NCBI GenBank assembly: GCA_023430885.1 | Contig: JAEYYH010000029.1 | Location: 1 to 64,000, forward strand | DNA: 64,000 nt | DNA from: Bacillota bacterium | GTDB lineage: Bacteria; Bacillota_I; Bacilli_A; RF39; UBA660 | Reading direction: 5' to 3' | Shown: positions 45,793-54,769 of the stretch, in pieces | Layout of the letters: every line of letters begins with the position of its first letter | How positions within the stretch are numbered: the stretch's first letter is position 1 | Position numbers and translations under genes: made by a program | The notes under the pieces: model-generated | The model's database searches: none | What the model was told of the DNA's origin: nothing | Seen by the model: only the letters and a program-made list of their open reading frames with translations

Positions 45793-46483
45793 AATTATCC
45801 TCTTTTTCTTTTAATCTTATTATTGTTTTATTTAAATGGATTTCAATTTAATATATTTATAATAACAATTCAAGTGTATTTTATCTGTTACATTTTTTTA
45901 AAAGATTCAAATAATACAAGTTTCCATTAGTATTTTGTTTAAGTTCATTAGTTTTTAAACAATTTTGATTAATATAAATTAAATTAACAAAATACTACAT
46001 AATTTTAAAACAAATATCTAAATTTTAAAAAACTGGATATAGTTTGAAATTTTAACATTTTATAAGTTTGGCCAAAAAAAATAAAAACTTCATGCAATAA
46101 TTAAATCTTTAACTATGTATACTGCTTTTATTTTCATTTCTACTATTAAGTTGTTTATGAATGCAAAATGAAATTATAATATTTTATAATGACATTATGT
46201 ATATACTAAATTAGTTATTTAAAAAATTCTTGAATTATGTTTATATGTAACTTAAATAAAATAGTATTTTAATAAGTTACACATTCTACCTATAGAGTGA
46301 TAATAATATAAATTTTTTTAGTTATTAGTTTAAATTATCACTCGGCACAACTATATATCTATTCTATATAATTATAATAGAAGAAGCAAAAAAAAGCAAG
46401 AAAAGTTGTTTGTTTTTGGTTTTTTTGAAATAAAAAATAAGCATATTTTTTTGAAAATATAACTCTACTTTACCTATTAATCT
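45793..46483. other. Long AT-rich intergenic region without a visible gene
   Basis: Both strands lack convincing frames and ribosome sites. It must hold the promoter of giant prepilin copy 1 on the minus strand, but I find no good -35/-10 pair. Small inverted repeats lie at 45935-45962 (TTGTTTAA/TTAAACAA) and 46295-46343. Confidence 0.6.
46295..46343. repeat. 10-bp inverted repeat in the region upstream of giant prepilin copy 1
   Basis: GAGTGATAAT (46295-46304) and ATTATCACTC (46334-46343), perfect arms 29 nt apart. No T-run follows. It might be an operator pair or an RNA stem. Confidence 0.45.
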
Positions 46484-46512
46484 TTGACAAAAATCATATT
46501 TTAATATATAAT
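46484..46512 (+). promoter_or_regulatory. Perfect consensus sigma-A promoter
   Basis: TTGACA (46484-46489), 17-nt spacer, TATAAT (46507-46512). A transcription start near 46519 leaves a 20-nt leader with an AAGGGGG ribosome site before the ATG at 46540. Confidence 0.9.
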
Positions 46513-46539
46513 AAACCCCATTAAAAAAGGGGGATTTAT

Positions 46540-47487
46540 ATGCATAATCAAAAAGGAATCATAGAAGAACTAATTAATTTAAAAAATGTTATTTTAAGAA
46601 AAGCAGATGACACGTCTTTTTCAAAGTATTCACCATCATTCGTTTTTACTACTGAAAATATTGGTGGCTATTTAAATTTACTAGATGTTGAAGGTAAAGA
46701 CTTACTTGTTCCTTGCGCAAGTGGCGATCATGCTTTCGAAGCTTTAAATAAAGGTGCTAATAGTATAGATATGTTTGATATAAATGCATATGCATATCAC
46801 GTAATGCAAATTAAAGCAGCAGCCATAAAGGTATTATCGCAAGACGATTTTTTTAAATTCTTTTTAAAAAATAATTCAGAAGCAGAAAATACTAATGATA
46901 TATTTAATAAAGAAGTTTATTTAAACAAAATCAGAAAAGAACTACCTATCCATTCAAGAAATTTTTGGGATCAAATATATAAACTATTTAAAAGTGGTGA
47001 AAACATTTGTAATTCAAGATTACTTATTAATACTAAAGGTAGTAGTAAGCCACACATAAAACTACTAGATTATTTAAAAGATGATAATTATGAACTATTA
47101 AAAGAAAAATTATATAAACTTGATGAAAAGAATGCAACATTCTTTAATTATAATGTCATTAATTTGCCGGAAGTGCTAAGAAAAAAATATGATTTAATAC
47201 TTCTTTCTAATATTCAACATTACATACAATATACATACGGTACTAATTTTGGAAAGGCACTTAAAAAATATCGTGGCTTTGTAGATAATGATTTAAGTAA
47301 ATTCTTAACTGATGATGGTAAGGTAGTTAGTGAATATTACTATTACTATGAAGAAGATTCTGCGCCAAAACCAAATGATGATCAAACAGTTGTAACAATA
47401 CCAGCTATTTATAATGTAATGTATGGCGACGAGTTTGATTCTATTGATGCAGTTATGGTATACCAAAAGAAAAAAAATCAAAAATAA
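46540..47487 (+). CDS. BtaA/DUF3419-like family protein (copy 2)
   Basis: 315 aa, a divergent paralogue of the protein at 30405. They share FTTENIGGYLNLLDVE (FTTENIKGYLDLMDIE in copy 1), the SAM-loop position CASGDHAFEAL, FDINAYAYHVMQIKAAAIKVL and YDLILLSNIQHYI. The loop in copy 2 has PCASGD where copy 1 has VGASGD. An insertion near residue 110-125 is present. It should bind SAM, and a lipid or small-molecule aminocarboxypropyl transfer is possible. It is the only gene in the window with a perfect consensus promoter, so it is probably well expressed. Confidence 0.68.
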   Translation: MHNQKGIIEELINLKNVILRKADDTSFSKYSPSFVFTTENIGGYLNLLDVEGKDLLVPCASGDHAFEALNKGANSIDMFDINAYAYHVMQIKAAAIKVLSQDDFFKFFLKNNSEAENTNDIFNKEVYLNKIRKELPIHSRNFWDQIYKLFKSGENICNSRLLINTKGSSKPHIKLLDYLKDDNYELLKEKLYKLDEKNATFFNYNVINLPEVLRKKYDLILLSNIQHYIQYTYGTNFGKALKKYRGFVDNDLSKFLTDDGKVVSEYYYYYEEDSAPKPNDDQTVVTIPAIYNVMYGDEFDSIDAVMVYQKKKNQK

Positions 47488-47488
47488 A

Positions 47489-47515
47489 AAAAGAAACTAT
47501 TCATTAGTTTCTTTT
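47489..47515. terminator. Bidirectional terminator between the BtaA-like gene and pnp
   Basis: 10-bp perfect stem 47490-47499 with 47505-47514, 5-nt loop, A-run and T-run outside. It overlaps the 3' end of pnp. Confidence 0.8.
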
Positions 47516-49674
47516 TCTTTTGATTCTTCTTTAGGTTTTGCCGGTGCCATAGCAGCCTTACGAGATAAATTTAATCTCCCCCTATTATCATAACCTAAAT
47601 TTTTAACAACAATCTCATCGCCTACTTTAACAATGTCACTTGGTTTTTCAACGCGGTTAACATCAAGTTGTGAAACGTGAACTAAACCTTCACATCCAGG
47701 CCATAATTGTACAAATGCACCAAATTCTTCTACTTTAACTACTTTAACAGTATATAAAGCATCAGTTTCTGGTTCTCTTACTATATTTAAAATCATTTCT
47801 TTTGTTTTATCAATAATTTCTTGTGAAGTATGATATATAATTACTCTACCATCATCTTCTAAATCAACCTTAACAGCATTTACATCATTAACGGCTGTTA
47901 CATTTGAAGATTCAAGAATTATCTTAGTAATTGTTTCTCCACCCTTACCAATAACTTCTTTGATACGATCTGGATTAATCATAAATACTACAGTTTTTGG
48001 AGCATACTTAGAAACTTCTTTACGAGGTTCAGGTATTTGTGCTTCAATAACATCTAATATTTGCATTCTAGCTGTTTTGGCTTGAGCTAAAGCTTCTTTT
48101 AAAATGTCTTTAGTAATACCTTTAATCTTAATATCCATTTGAAGTGCGCAAATACCATCACGAGTTCCTGCTACTTTAAAGTCCATATCCCCTAAGTGAT
48201 CTTCTAGACCTTGGATATCAGTAAGTATTGTATAATCATCACCATCAGTAATTAAACCCATAGCAATACCTGCAACAGGAGCCTTAATTGGAACACCCGC
48301 TGCCATTAAACTCATACATCCAGCACAAATACTTGCCTGTGATGAAGAACCATTACTTTCAAGTATCTCTGATACAACACGAATAGTATATGGGAATACA
48401 TCTTCAGAAGGAATAACTTGAGCTAGTGCTCTTTCTCCTAAAGCTCCATGACCAATCTCTCTTCTTCCGGGTGCACCATATCTTCCTGTTTCTCCTACTG
48501 AGAATTGAGGAAAATTATAGTGAAGCATAAATCTCTTTTCTGCTTCAATACCAAGTCCATCTAATATTTGATGTTCTCCTAAAGCCCCTAAAGTAGTTAT
48601 AGATAAACTTTGTGTTTGACCACGAGTAAATAATGCCGAACCATGAGTTCTTGGAAGTAAATCAATATCAGTTGATAATGCTCTGATTTCATCCATTTTT
48701 CTACCATCTGCTCTTGATTTTTCTTTAACAACAATTTTTCTAAAAATATCATATTCAATTGCTTCCATAACAAGTTTAACTTTTGTAAGTAAAACATTTA
48801 ACTGTTCTTTATCAAGATCACTATTTTCTTCTGTTATAGCATCAATAACATCCTTTTTAGATTTATCAATTGCATCATACTTAGCATTTTTTTCTAAATT
48901 GCTATGCATTGCAATACTTAGATTATCTCTTAATAATCCGTCTACTTTTACTTTTAATTCATCAGTTATTTCAAGAACTTCATATTCCATTTTTTCTTGT
49001 CCTATTTCAGCAATAATCTTTTCTTGGAATTCACATAATTCTACGATAGCTTCATGACCAAACATTAAAGCCTCTAACATATCTTCTTCTGATACTTCTT
49101 TAGCACCTGATTCAACCATGTTAATTGCTTTTTTAGTTCCTGCTACTGTTAAATCAATATCAGATTTTTCTGTTTCTTCAATAGTTGGATTGATAATAAA
49201 TTTACCATCAACACGTCCTACTTTAACACCTGCAATTGGTCCATCAAATGGGATTTTACTAATGCATGTAGCTAAACTTGACCCGAACATTGCAGCCATC
49301 TCTGGTAGATTATCTTGATCAACAGATAAAATTGTATTAATTACTTGTACTTCATTTCTAAAGTTTTCAGGAAACATAGGTCTCATTGGTCTATCTATCA
49401 TACGAGCAGCAAGTGTAGCTGCATCACTTGGTCTTGATTCTCTTTTTATAAATCCGCCTGGTATTTTACCTACTGAATATAATTTTTCATTATAAAGTAC
49501 CATTAATGGGAAAAAATCAGATAGCACGTTAGCGCTTTTTGATACTACTGCTGTTGAAAGTACTACAGTATCGCCATATCTTACTATTACGGCACCGTGT
49601 GCTTGTTTAGCCATTTCTCCATTTTCAACAACTAATTTACGGCCTCTAAAATCTAATTCAAATATTTTTTTCAT
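47497..49674 (-). CDS. pnp: Polynucleotide phosphorylase
   Basis: 725 aa. Two RNase PH-type domains joined by a helical part. The second contains RTHGSALFTRGQTQSL and the catalytic-region aspartates in GDMDFKVAGTRDG and LQMDIKIKG. The KH domain (VIGKGGETITKI) starts near 570 and the S1 domain (VKVVKVEEFGAFVQLWPGCEG) near 635. A charged, Lys/Glu-rich tail ends the protein. It degrades RNA 3' to 5' phosphorolytically. It follows rpsO, the conserved rpsO-pnp order, but a terminator-like hairpin lies between them. Confidence 0.97.
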   Translation of the reverse strand: MKKIFELDFRGRKLVVENGEMAKQAHGAVIVRYGDTVVLSTAVVSKSANVLSDFFPLMVLYNEKLYSVGKIPGGFIKRESRPSDAATLAARMIDRPMRPMFPENFRNEVQVINTILSVDQDNLPEMAAMFGSSLATCISKIPFDGPIAGVKVGRVDGKFIINPTIEETEKSDIDLTVAGTKKAINMVESGAKEVSEEDMLEALMFGHEAIVELCEFQEKIIAEIGQEKMEYEVLEITDELKVKVDGLLRDNLSIAMHSNLEKNAKYDAIDKSKKDVIDAITEENSDLDKEQLNVLLTKVKLVMEAIEYDIFRKIVVKEKSRADGRKMDEIRALSTDIDLLPRTHGSALFTRGQTQSLSITTLGALGEHQILDGLGIEAEKRFMLHYNFPQFSVGETGRYGAPGRREIGHGALGERALAQVIPSEDVFPYTIRVVSEILESNGSSSQASICAGCMSLMAAGVPIKAPVAGIAMGLITDGDDYTILTDIQGLEDHLGDMDFKVAGTRDGICALQMDIKIKGITKDILKEALAQAKTARMQILDVIEAQIPEPRKEVSKYAPKTVVFMINPDRIKEVIGKGGETITKIILESSNVTAVNDVNAVKVDLEDDGRVIIYHTSQEIIDKTKEMILNIVREPETDALYTVKVVKVEEFGAFVQLWPGCEGLVHVSQLDVNRVEKPSDIVKVGDEIVVKNLGYDNRGRLNLSRKAAMAPAKPKEESKEKETNE

Positions 49675-49708
49675 TTCTTACCTCCTAATATTCTATTTCA
49701 AAAATAAA

Positions 49709-49727
49709 GACACTCAAAAAGAGTGCC
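49709..49727 (-). terminator. Terminator or attenuator between rpsO and pnp
   Basis: 7-bp stem 49709-49715 with 49721-49727 (one G-U), 5-nt loop, then TTTATTTTT on the minus strand. Confidence 0.65.
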
Positions 49728-49741
49728 CTACCATTTAATTA

Positions 49742-50011
49742 TTATTTTCTTAATCCTAAATTCTTAATTAATTCACGATATCTTGCAACGTCTTCTTTAA
49801 GTAGATAGTTTAGTAAACTTCTTCTTTGTCCAACTTTTTTAAGAAGACCTCTTCTTGAATGGAAATCATGACTATGTTCTTTTAAGTGTTCAGTTAAGCC
49901 TTTAATTTCTTCTGATAAAATAGCTATTTGTACTTCAGCAGAACCTGTGTCGCCTTCACTTCTAGCATATTTCTTAATAATTTCTGATTTAACTTCTTTA
50001 GTTAATGCCAT
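49742..50011 (-). CDS. rpsO: 30S ribosomal protein S15
   Basis: 89 aa, the normal length. Starts MALTKEVKSEIIKKYA, contains GDTGSAEVQIAILS and HSHDFHSRRGLLKKVGQRR. The ATG at 50011 follows GAGGAG by 7 nt. Binds the central domain of 16S rRNA. The leader upstream can form a stem that may be an S15 autoregulatory element. Confidence 0.97.
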   Translation of the reverse strand: MALTKEVKSEIIKKYARSEGDTGSAEVQIAILSEEIKGLTEHLKEHSHDFHSRRGLLKKVGQRRSLLNYLLKEDVARYRELIKNLGLRK

Positions 50012-50040
50012 TATAATTCTCCTCTCTCTTATATTCACTA

Positions 50041-50080
50041 TTTACCTAGGATAAATCGGAGACGTTTTATTCCAAGTAAA
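50041..50080 (-). promoter_or_regulatory. Candidate S15 autoregulatory leader
   Basis: Between the promoter and rpsO, the arms TCCAAGTAAA (50071-50080) and TTTACCTAGGA (50041-50051) form about ten base pairs with one bulge around a 19-nt loop. Many bacteria control rpsO by S15 binding to such a leader, but the folds differ by lineage. I see only the stem. Confidence 0.4.
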
Positions 50081-50092
50081 AGCACTAATAAG

Positions 50093-50121
50093 ATAATACA
50101 CTATTTAATATGCTTTTACAA
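50093..50121 (-). promoter_or_regulatory. Promoter of rpsO
   Basis: Minus strand TTGTAA (50121-50116), 17-nt spacer, TATTAT (50098-50093). Confidence 0.6.
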
Positions 50122-50179
50122 GTATTTTATAGTAATTTTATCTATTTTTTTCATATATTATATAAGAAAGGAGTAATTT

Positions 50180-50554
50180 ATGAACTATAATCCTTATATG
50201 ATGCCATACAGCTATATGCCTATGGGTGCAGCAAGTACAGCTTCACGTGGACTTTTACGTGGGTTGTTTGGTGGCAACATTAATTTTAGTAGTATATTAA
50301 CAGGAACAGGTAAGGTTCTTAATATAGTTAACCAAAGTATTCCAGTTATAAAACAAACAGCACCAGTTCTTAGAAATGCAAAAACAATGTTCAAAGTAAT
50401 GAATGAATTTAAGAAAAATGATACTCCTATTTCAAGCAATAATAGTAATATCGGAAGTAACAATAGTACTGTAAAAAAAGAAACAGAAACAAAAGAAGTA
50501 TCTAGTACTAAAACTGGTTACTCTGTTTCTGACGGTCCTACATTCTTTATGTAA
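50180..50554 (+). CDS. YqfQ/VrrA-like protein
   Basis: 124 aa. Begins MNYNPYMMPYSYMPMG, then a GLLRGLFGGN segment and an amphipathic middle (TGTGKVLNIVNQSIPVIKQTAP), and a Ser/Asn/Lys-rich tail ending GPTFFM. The layout, a Pro/Tyr start followed by a VxNxxxxxxPxIxQxxP core, is that of YqfQ/VrrA proteins, which lie next to the sigA-dnaG-trmK block in Bacillus, as here. Their role is unclear, with some spore-coat links. RBS GAAAGGAG. Confidence 0.5.
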   Translation: MNYNPYMMPYSYMPMGAASTASRGLLRGLFGGNINFSSILTGTGKVLNIVNQSIPVIKQTAPVLRNAKTMFKVMNEFKKNDTPISSNNSNIGSNNSTVKKETETKEVSSTKTGYSVSDGPTFFM

Positions 50555-50584
50555 AAAGTACTGTAATTACTTACAGTACTTTTT
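50553..50584. terminator. Bidirectional terminator between the YqfQ-like gene and trmK
   Basis: Perfect 14-bp stem 50553-50566 with 50571-50584, TTAC loop. It serves both converging genes. Confidence 0.9.
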
Positions 50585-51220
50585 AATTGATCTAATTGCA
50601 CTTGCTACTTCAAGTTTCCTATCTAAACTTGTATTAGGAATATTTTTATATATTTCCGTATACTTATCTAACAAGTATTCTTTATATTCCTTATAAACAC
50701 CACTATTTTTATTTTTAATAATCGGTCCTATAAAATAATCAGCATAACTATATCTTTTTTTTCCTCTTTTTAATTTCATAATAACATAGTATATTTTTCT
50801 TTCATAGACAACTCTCTCATCAATAATTTCAAAATTGTCGGTAATTGTCTCACGGAAATCAAATAAATCTGTATTAGTTTGAACTATAATATTATCAGCA
50901 TTACATGTATCTAGTATTTCAAGTATAGTATTAGTTCCCATACCTGCAATGACAATATAATCTGTTTTAGAATAAGTTATATTTTTTAGTCCATCAGACT
51001 TAACTAATTCTATGTCATCTTCGAGTTTGAATTTTTCTATATTTTCTCTTGCCTTTTCTAAACAAGTTTCACTTATGTCCGATGCAACGCATTTACATCT
51101 ACGATTTATAGTTAAATATATATCAAGTAATCCATGGTCGCATCCAACATCAATAACATGAGACCTAACTGGAATTAAAGAAGCTATCTCTATTAATCTT
51201 TTTGAAAACATATTACTCAA
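50567..51220 (-). CDS. trmK: tRNA (adenine-N1)-22 methyltransferase TrmK
   Basis: 217 aa. LIPVRSHVIDVGCDHGLLDIYL is the SAM motif I region of the TrmK/YqfN family. VIAGMGTNTILEIL follows, and the C-terminal third is helical. It methylates A22 of certain tRNAs. It overlaps sigA by 8 nt, matching the Bacillus order dnaG-sigA-trmK. The usual next gene, a Nif3-like yqfO, is absent. Confidence 0.92.
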   Translation of the reverse strand: MSNMFSKRLIEIASLIPVRSHVIDVGCDHGLLDIYLTINRRCKCVASDISETCLEKARENIEKFKLEDDIELVKSDGLKNITYSKTDYIVIAGMGTNTILEILDTCNADNIIVQTNTDLFDFRETITDNFEIIDERVVYERKIYYVIMKLKRGKKRYSYADYFIGPIIKNKNSGVYKEYKEYLLDKYTEIYKNIPNTSLDRKLEVASAIRSIKKYCK

Positions 51221-52292
51221 CCATATAGTCTTTTAATTTTCTTGAACGTGAAGGATGACGAAGTTTTCTAAGAGCTTTTGCCTCTATTTGACGAATTCTT
51301 TCACGCGTTACTCCAAACATTTGCCCTACTTCTTCAAGAGTACGAGATTTACCATCTTCAAGGCCAAATCTTAATCTTATTACTTTTTCTTCTCTTTCAG
51401 TTAGTGTAAGAAGTACTTCTGATATTTCATCTTTAAGCATTTCATTAGTAGCATAGTCTTCTGGACTCATATTTCTTTCGTCTGGAACAAAGTCACCTAA
51501 ATGTGAATCATCTTCTTCACCTATTGGCGTTTCTAAACTAACTGGTTCTTGACTGATTTTATATATTTCACGAATTTTATCTACCGAAATTCCCATTTTA
51601 TTTGCTAGTTCTTCTTCTGATGGTTCTCTATTAAGTTCTAGTGTTAATTGTCTTTGAATACGGGCTAATTTATTAATTGTTTCAACCATATGAACAGGAA
51701 CACGTATAGTTCTAGCTTGATCAGCTATAGCTCTTGTTATAGCTTGTCTAATCCACCAAGTTGCATAAGTACTAAATTTATATCCCTTGGTAACATCAAA
51801 CTTTTCAACTGATTTCATTAAACCAATATTACCTTCTTGAATAAGATCTAAGAATAACATTCCACGACCTACATATCTTTTTGCAATACTAACAACTAGA
51901 CGCAAATTTGCTTCAGCAAGAATTGTTTTTGCCATTTCATCACCATCAGCGATACGATCAGCAAGTGCCAATTCTTCATCCATTGTTAAAAGCTTAATTT
52001 GACCAATTTCTTTTAAATACATCCTTACTGGATCATTAATATTTAAATCTTTTGTTAATATATCATCTGATAATATTGCTTTTTCTTCATCACCATCATC
52101 TTCACTCTCATCACCAGATACTATGGCAATATTATTTTCACTAAAAGTATTATATAAATCATCTAGTGAATCACTATCTAATTCTAATCCTTTAAGTGCG
52201 GTTGCTAATTGTTCATAAGTAATTAGACCACTTTCTTTACCTAATTTGACTAGTTCTTCTTTTCTTTCCTCAAAACCTTTTATTTCATTCAT
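51213..52292 (-). CDS. sigA: RNA polymerase primary sigma factor
   Basis: 359 aa. Short region 1.1 (GLITYEQLATALKGLELD), an acidic linker (SEDDGDEEKAI), region 1.2 (DPVRMYLKEIGQIKLL), region 2 (YKFSTYATWWIRQAITRAI), region 3 and region 4.2 (MFGVTRERIRQIEAKAL). All core and -10/-35 binding parts are intact, which fits the TTGACA/TATAAT promoters seen in the window. It follows dnaG by 14 nt, as in the macromolecular synthesis operon. Confidence 0.97.
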   Translation of the reverse strand: MNEIKGFEERKEELVKLGKESGLITYEQLATALKGLELDSDSLDDLYNTFSENNIAIVSGDESEDDGDEEKAILSDDILTKDLNINDPVRMYLKEIGQIKLLTMDEELALADRIADGDEMAKTILAEANLRLVVSIAKRYVGRGMLFLDLIQEGNIGLMKSVEKFDVTKGYKFSTYATWWIRQAITRAIADQARTIRVPVHMVETINKLARIQRQLTLELNREPSEEELANKMGISVDKIREIYKISQEPVSLETPIGEEDDSHLGDFVPDERNMSPEDYATNEMLKDEISEVLLTLTEREEKVIRLRFGLEDGKSRTLEEVGQMFGVTRERIRQIEAKALRKLRHPSRSRKLKDYMVE

Positions 52293-52306
52293 AACTATTC
52301 CCCTTA

Positions 52307-54061
52307 CTATAAATTGATTTCTTGTTTTCTTAGTTCACATATTTGCTCTGCTAATTCAACTTGTTTTTTAGAATCTGTTTCCTCATTTATTCTTTTATTC
52401 AGTTTAGCAATTTGCATATTAACTAAATTTTCTCTAATAGTATTTACATAATCATTTATTACATTTAAATCTATCTCTTCTTTTAAATTCAAATTTAATA
52501 TCTCTGTTACTGTTTTATTTAAGTCATCATAAGCCACAATATAGCTTAAGAAATCTGCAAGTGTTATATCACCATACTTATGATAGTATGCGCTTATTTC
52601 TTTAGCTAATAATCTTAAATCTGCATTAGATATAAAACTTATTTTATGATCATATATTTTAACTGCCTCTTTAGAAAATAACATATAGTATACTAAATAC
52701 TTTTCTGCCTTTTCATATTTATTTAATTTAGTTATTTCTTTTTTTATTAATTCTACTTTTTTTTCTTCTTGTGGTGTAGAAATAGAATTAACTCTTTCCT
52801 TTAGAAAATCTATATCAAGATTAGATTCAAAACTTAATTTTTTAAGTGTTATTTCTCTAAGCACTTCATCATTAATCTTAGATAATTCATTTATAACATC
52901 ATTAACATATGATGCTAATTCTTCTGATTTTGTTATATCCTTATTTTGTTTTAAATAAGATAGTTTAAAATCCATTACATTTATTGGATTGTCTAGTTTA
53001 TTTAAAAAGCTATCTTTTCCTTTTTGTCTTATATAATCATCTGGATCTAACTTATCTTCTAATCTAATAATTTTAGGTGTAACTCCTATTTTATTAAATT
53101 CTTCAATCGCAGACATTGTTGCTTTTGCACCTGCTGCATCGCCATCAAAACATAAATATACATCTTTTGCCATCTTTTTAATTGTCATGGCATTTTCTTT
53201 TGTAAGAGCAGTTCCCATAGTTGCTACTACATTTTTAATACCAATTTGATATGCTCGCATTACAGCAGTAAAACCTTCCATGACAATTACAAAGCCTTTA
53301 TTACGGGCTTCATCTTTTGCTTTTACATAATTATATAGTATTTCACTTTTCTTAAATATTTCAGTTTCTTTAGTATTAATATATTTTGAATTATCAGTAG
53401 TATTATAAATACGACCACTAAAGCCTACTACTCTTCCATTTAAATCTTCAATTGGAAACATAATACGATTACAGTAAATATCACTAATACCATAACTATT
53501 CTCAATTAACAAACCGCTTTTTAACAAATCATTTTTATTAAAATTCTTTTTAGTTAAAAACTGAGTTAATAATGTTCTATCTTTAAGTGATAAACCTAAT
53601 TTAAATTCTTTGATAAGTTCATCATCTATTTCACGTTTATATAAATATTCTTTTGCTTCTTTGCCTTCACTTGTATTAATCATGTTCTGATAAAATTTAT
53701 TACTACTATCATATATATCATATAGCACTTTATGTTTTTCATCAGCAAAGTGATGATCGGCTACTTTTACATCTAATTTAATATTTGACAAATCAGCACA
53801 TTTTTTAACTGCTTCGATAAAAGAAATATTTTCATAATCCATTAAAAATTTAAATACATTTCCTGTTGCTCCGCAAGAAAAACATTTATATATTTGTTTA
53901 TCTTTTGAAACACTCATACTTGGTCTATTATCATCATGAAATGGGCATATACCAAAATAATTCTTTCCTCGAGGAGTAAGACTAACATAGCTAGATACAA
54001 TATCTACTATATCAACACTATTACGAATTTCATTTAATAGTTCTTGACTAATATTATTCAT
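52307..54061 (-). CDS. dnaG: DNA primase
   Basis: 584 aa. CHC2 zinc finger (CPFHDDNRPSMSVS, then YKCFSCGATGN) at 39-65. The TOPRIM domain has VIVMEGFTAVMRAY and VYLCFDGDAAG with the acidic residues for metal binding. A helical C-terminal region for DnaB binding follows. Makes RNA primers for replication. First gene of the operon with sigA and trmK. The start follows GGGAGTGGTATT. Confidence 0.96.
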   Translation of the reverse strand: MNNISQELLNEIRNSVDIVDIVSSYVSLTPRGKNYFGICPFHDDNRPSMSVSKDKQIYKCFSCGATGNVFKFLMDYENISFIEAVKKCADLSNIKLDVKVADHHFADEKHKVLYDIYDSSNKFYQNMINTSEGKEAKEYLYKREIDDELIKEFKLGLSLKDRTLLTQFLTKKNFNKNDLLKSGLLIENSYGISDIYCNRIMFPIEDLNGRVVGFSGRIYNTTDNSKYINTKETEIFKKSEILYNYVKAKDEARNKGFVIVMEGFTAVMRAYQIGIKNVVATMGTALTKENAMTIKKMAKDVYLCFDGDAAGAKATMSAIEEFNKIGVTPKIIRLEDKLDPDDYIRQKGKDSFLNKLDNPINVMDFKLSYLKQNKDITKSEELASYVNDVINELSKINDEVLREITLKKLSFESNLDIDFLKERVNSISTPQEEKKVELIKKEITKLNKYEKAEKYLVYYMLFSKEAVKIYDHKISFISNADLRLLAKEISAYYHKYGDITLADFLSYIVAYDDLNKTVTEILNLNLKEEIDLNVINDYVNTIRENLVNMQIAKLNKRINEETDSKKQVELAEQICELRKQEINL

Positions 54062-54189
54062 AATACCACTCCCTACATCTATAATATACTTGATTGTTTG
54101 CCTATTTCCTTTTTTTTCTTACTAATTTTTACTTTTTTTTAATAAAAAAGTGACATTTTCACATATTATTAGTAAGAAAAGAGGTTTAT

Positions 54190-54732
54190 ATGAATCTTAA
54201 AAAATTAAAACTATTAAGTGTTATAGGAATATTTATACTTGCTTTTCCTATTCATTTTATATATGAAAAATTACCAAACGATATTTTTTCTATATTTTTT
54301 CCTGTGAATGAAAGTATATGGGAACACATGAAAATGCTTTTCACTTGTTTTATAATTTGGGGATTTATTGAGTATATAATATCCCAAAAATTTAAATTAT
54401 TATACCATAATTTTATCTTTTCAAACTTTTTTTGTGGAATTATTTCAATTCCTATTTATTTAGCTCTTTATTTACCATTTCATTATTCTATTGGTCATAA
54501 TATGATAATAGTTCTAACTATGATGTTTATTACAATTAGTATAGTTGAATATTTTAGTTTCATAATACTTAAAGCTAAAGAAATAAAATACATAAATTAT
54601 ATTAGTTTATTTCTTATTGCAATTACCTATATTATATTTGGATACCTCACTTATTTTCCAATTAGAAATGATTTATTCTATGATAATGAAGAAAATAAAT
54701 ACGGTATTAATATTTATATACTAGGCAACTAA
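54190..54732 (+). CDS. DUF6512-like membrane protein
   Basis: 180 aa with five hydrophobic helices. FFPVNESIWEHMKMLF near residue 38 is the strongest motif and the one I associate with DUF6512-type small membrane proteins of Firmicutes; function unknown. ATG follows AAGAGGTTTAT. Alone in its unit, divergent from dnaG and closed by a bidirectional terminator. Confidence 0.65.
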   Translation: MNLKKLKLLSVIGIFILAFPIHFIYEKLPNDIFSIFFPVNESIWEHMKMLFTCFIIWGFIEYIISQKFKLLYHNFIFSNFFCGIISIPIYLALYLPFHYSIGHNMIIVLTMMFITISIVEYFSFIILKAKEIKYINYISLFLIAITYIIFGYLTYFPIRNDLFYDNEENKYGINIYILGN

Positions 54733-54733
54733 A

Positions 54734-54766
54734 AAAAGAATATAGATTATTTTTCTATATTCTTTT
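54734..54766. terminator. Bidirectional terminator
   Basis: 13-bp perfect stem 54734-54746 with 54754-54766, 7-nt loop, between two converging genes. Confidence 0.85.
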
Positions 54767-54769
54767 TGC

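Noticed and set aside
54143..54180. GTGACATTTTCAC as a regulatory palindrome in front of the DUF6512-like gene
   Set aside because: Only four base pairs match around a five-base centre; expected by chance in such AT-rich sequence.
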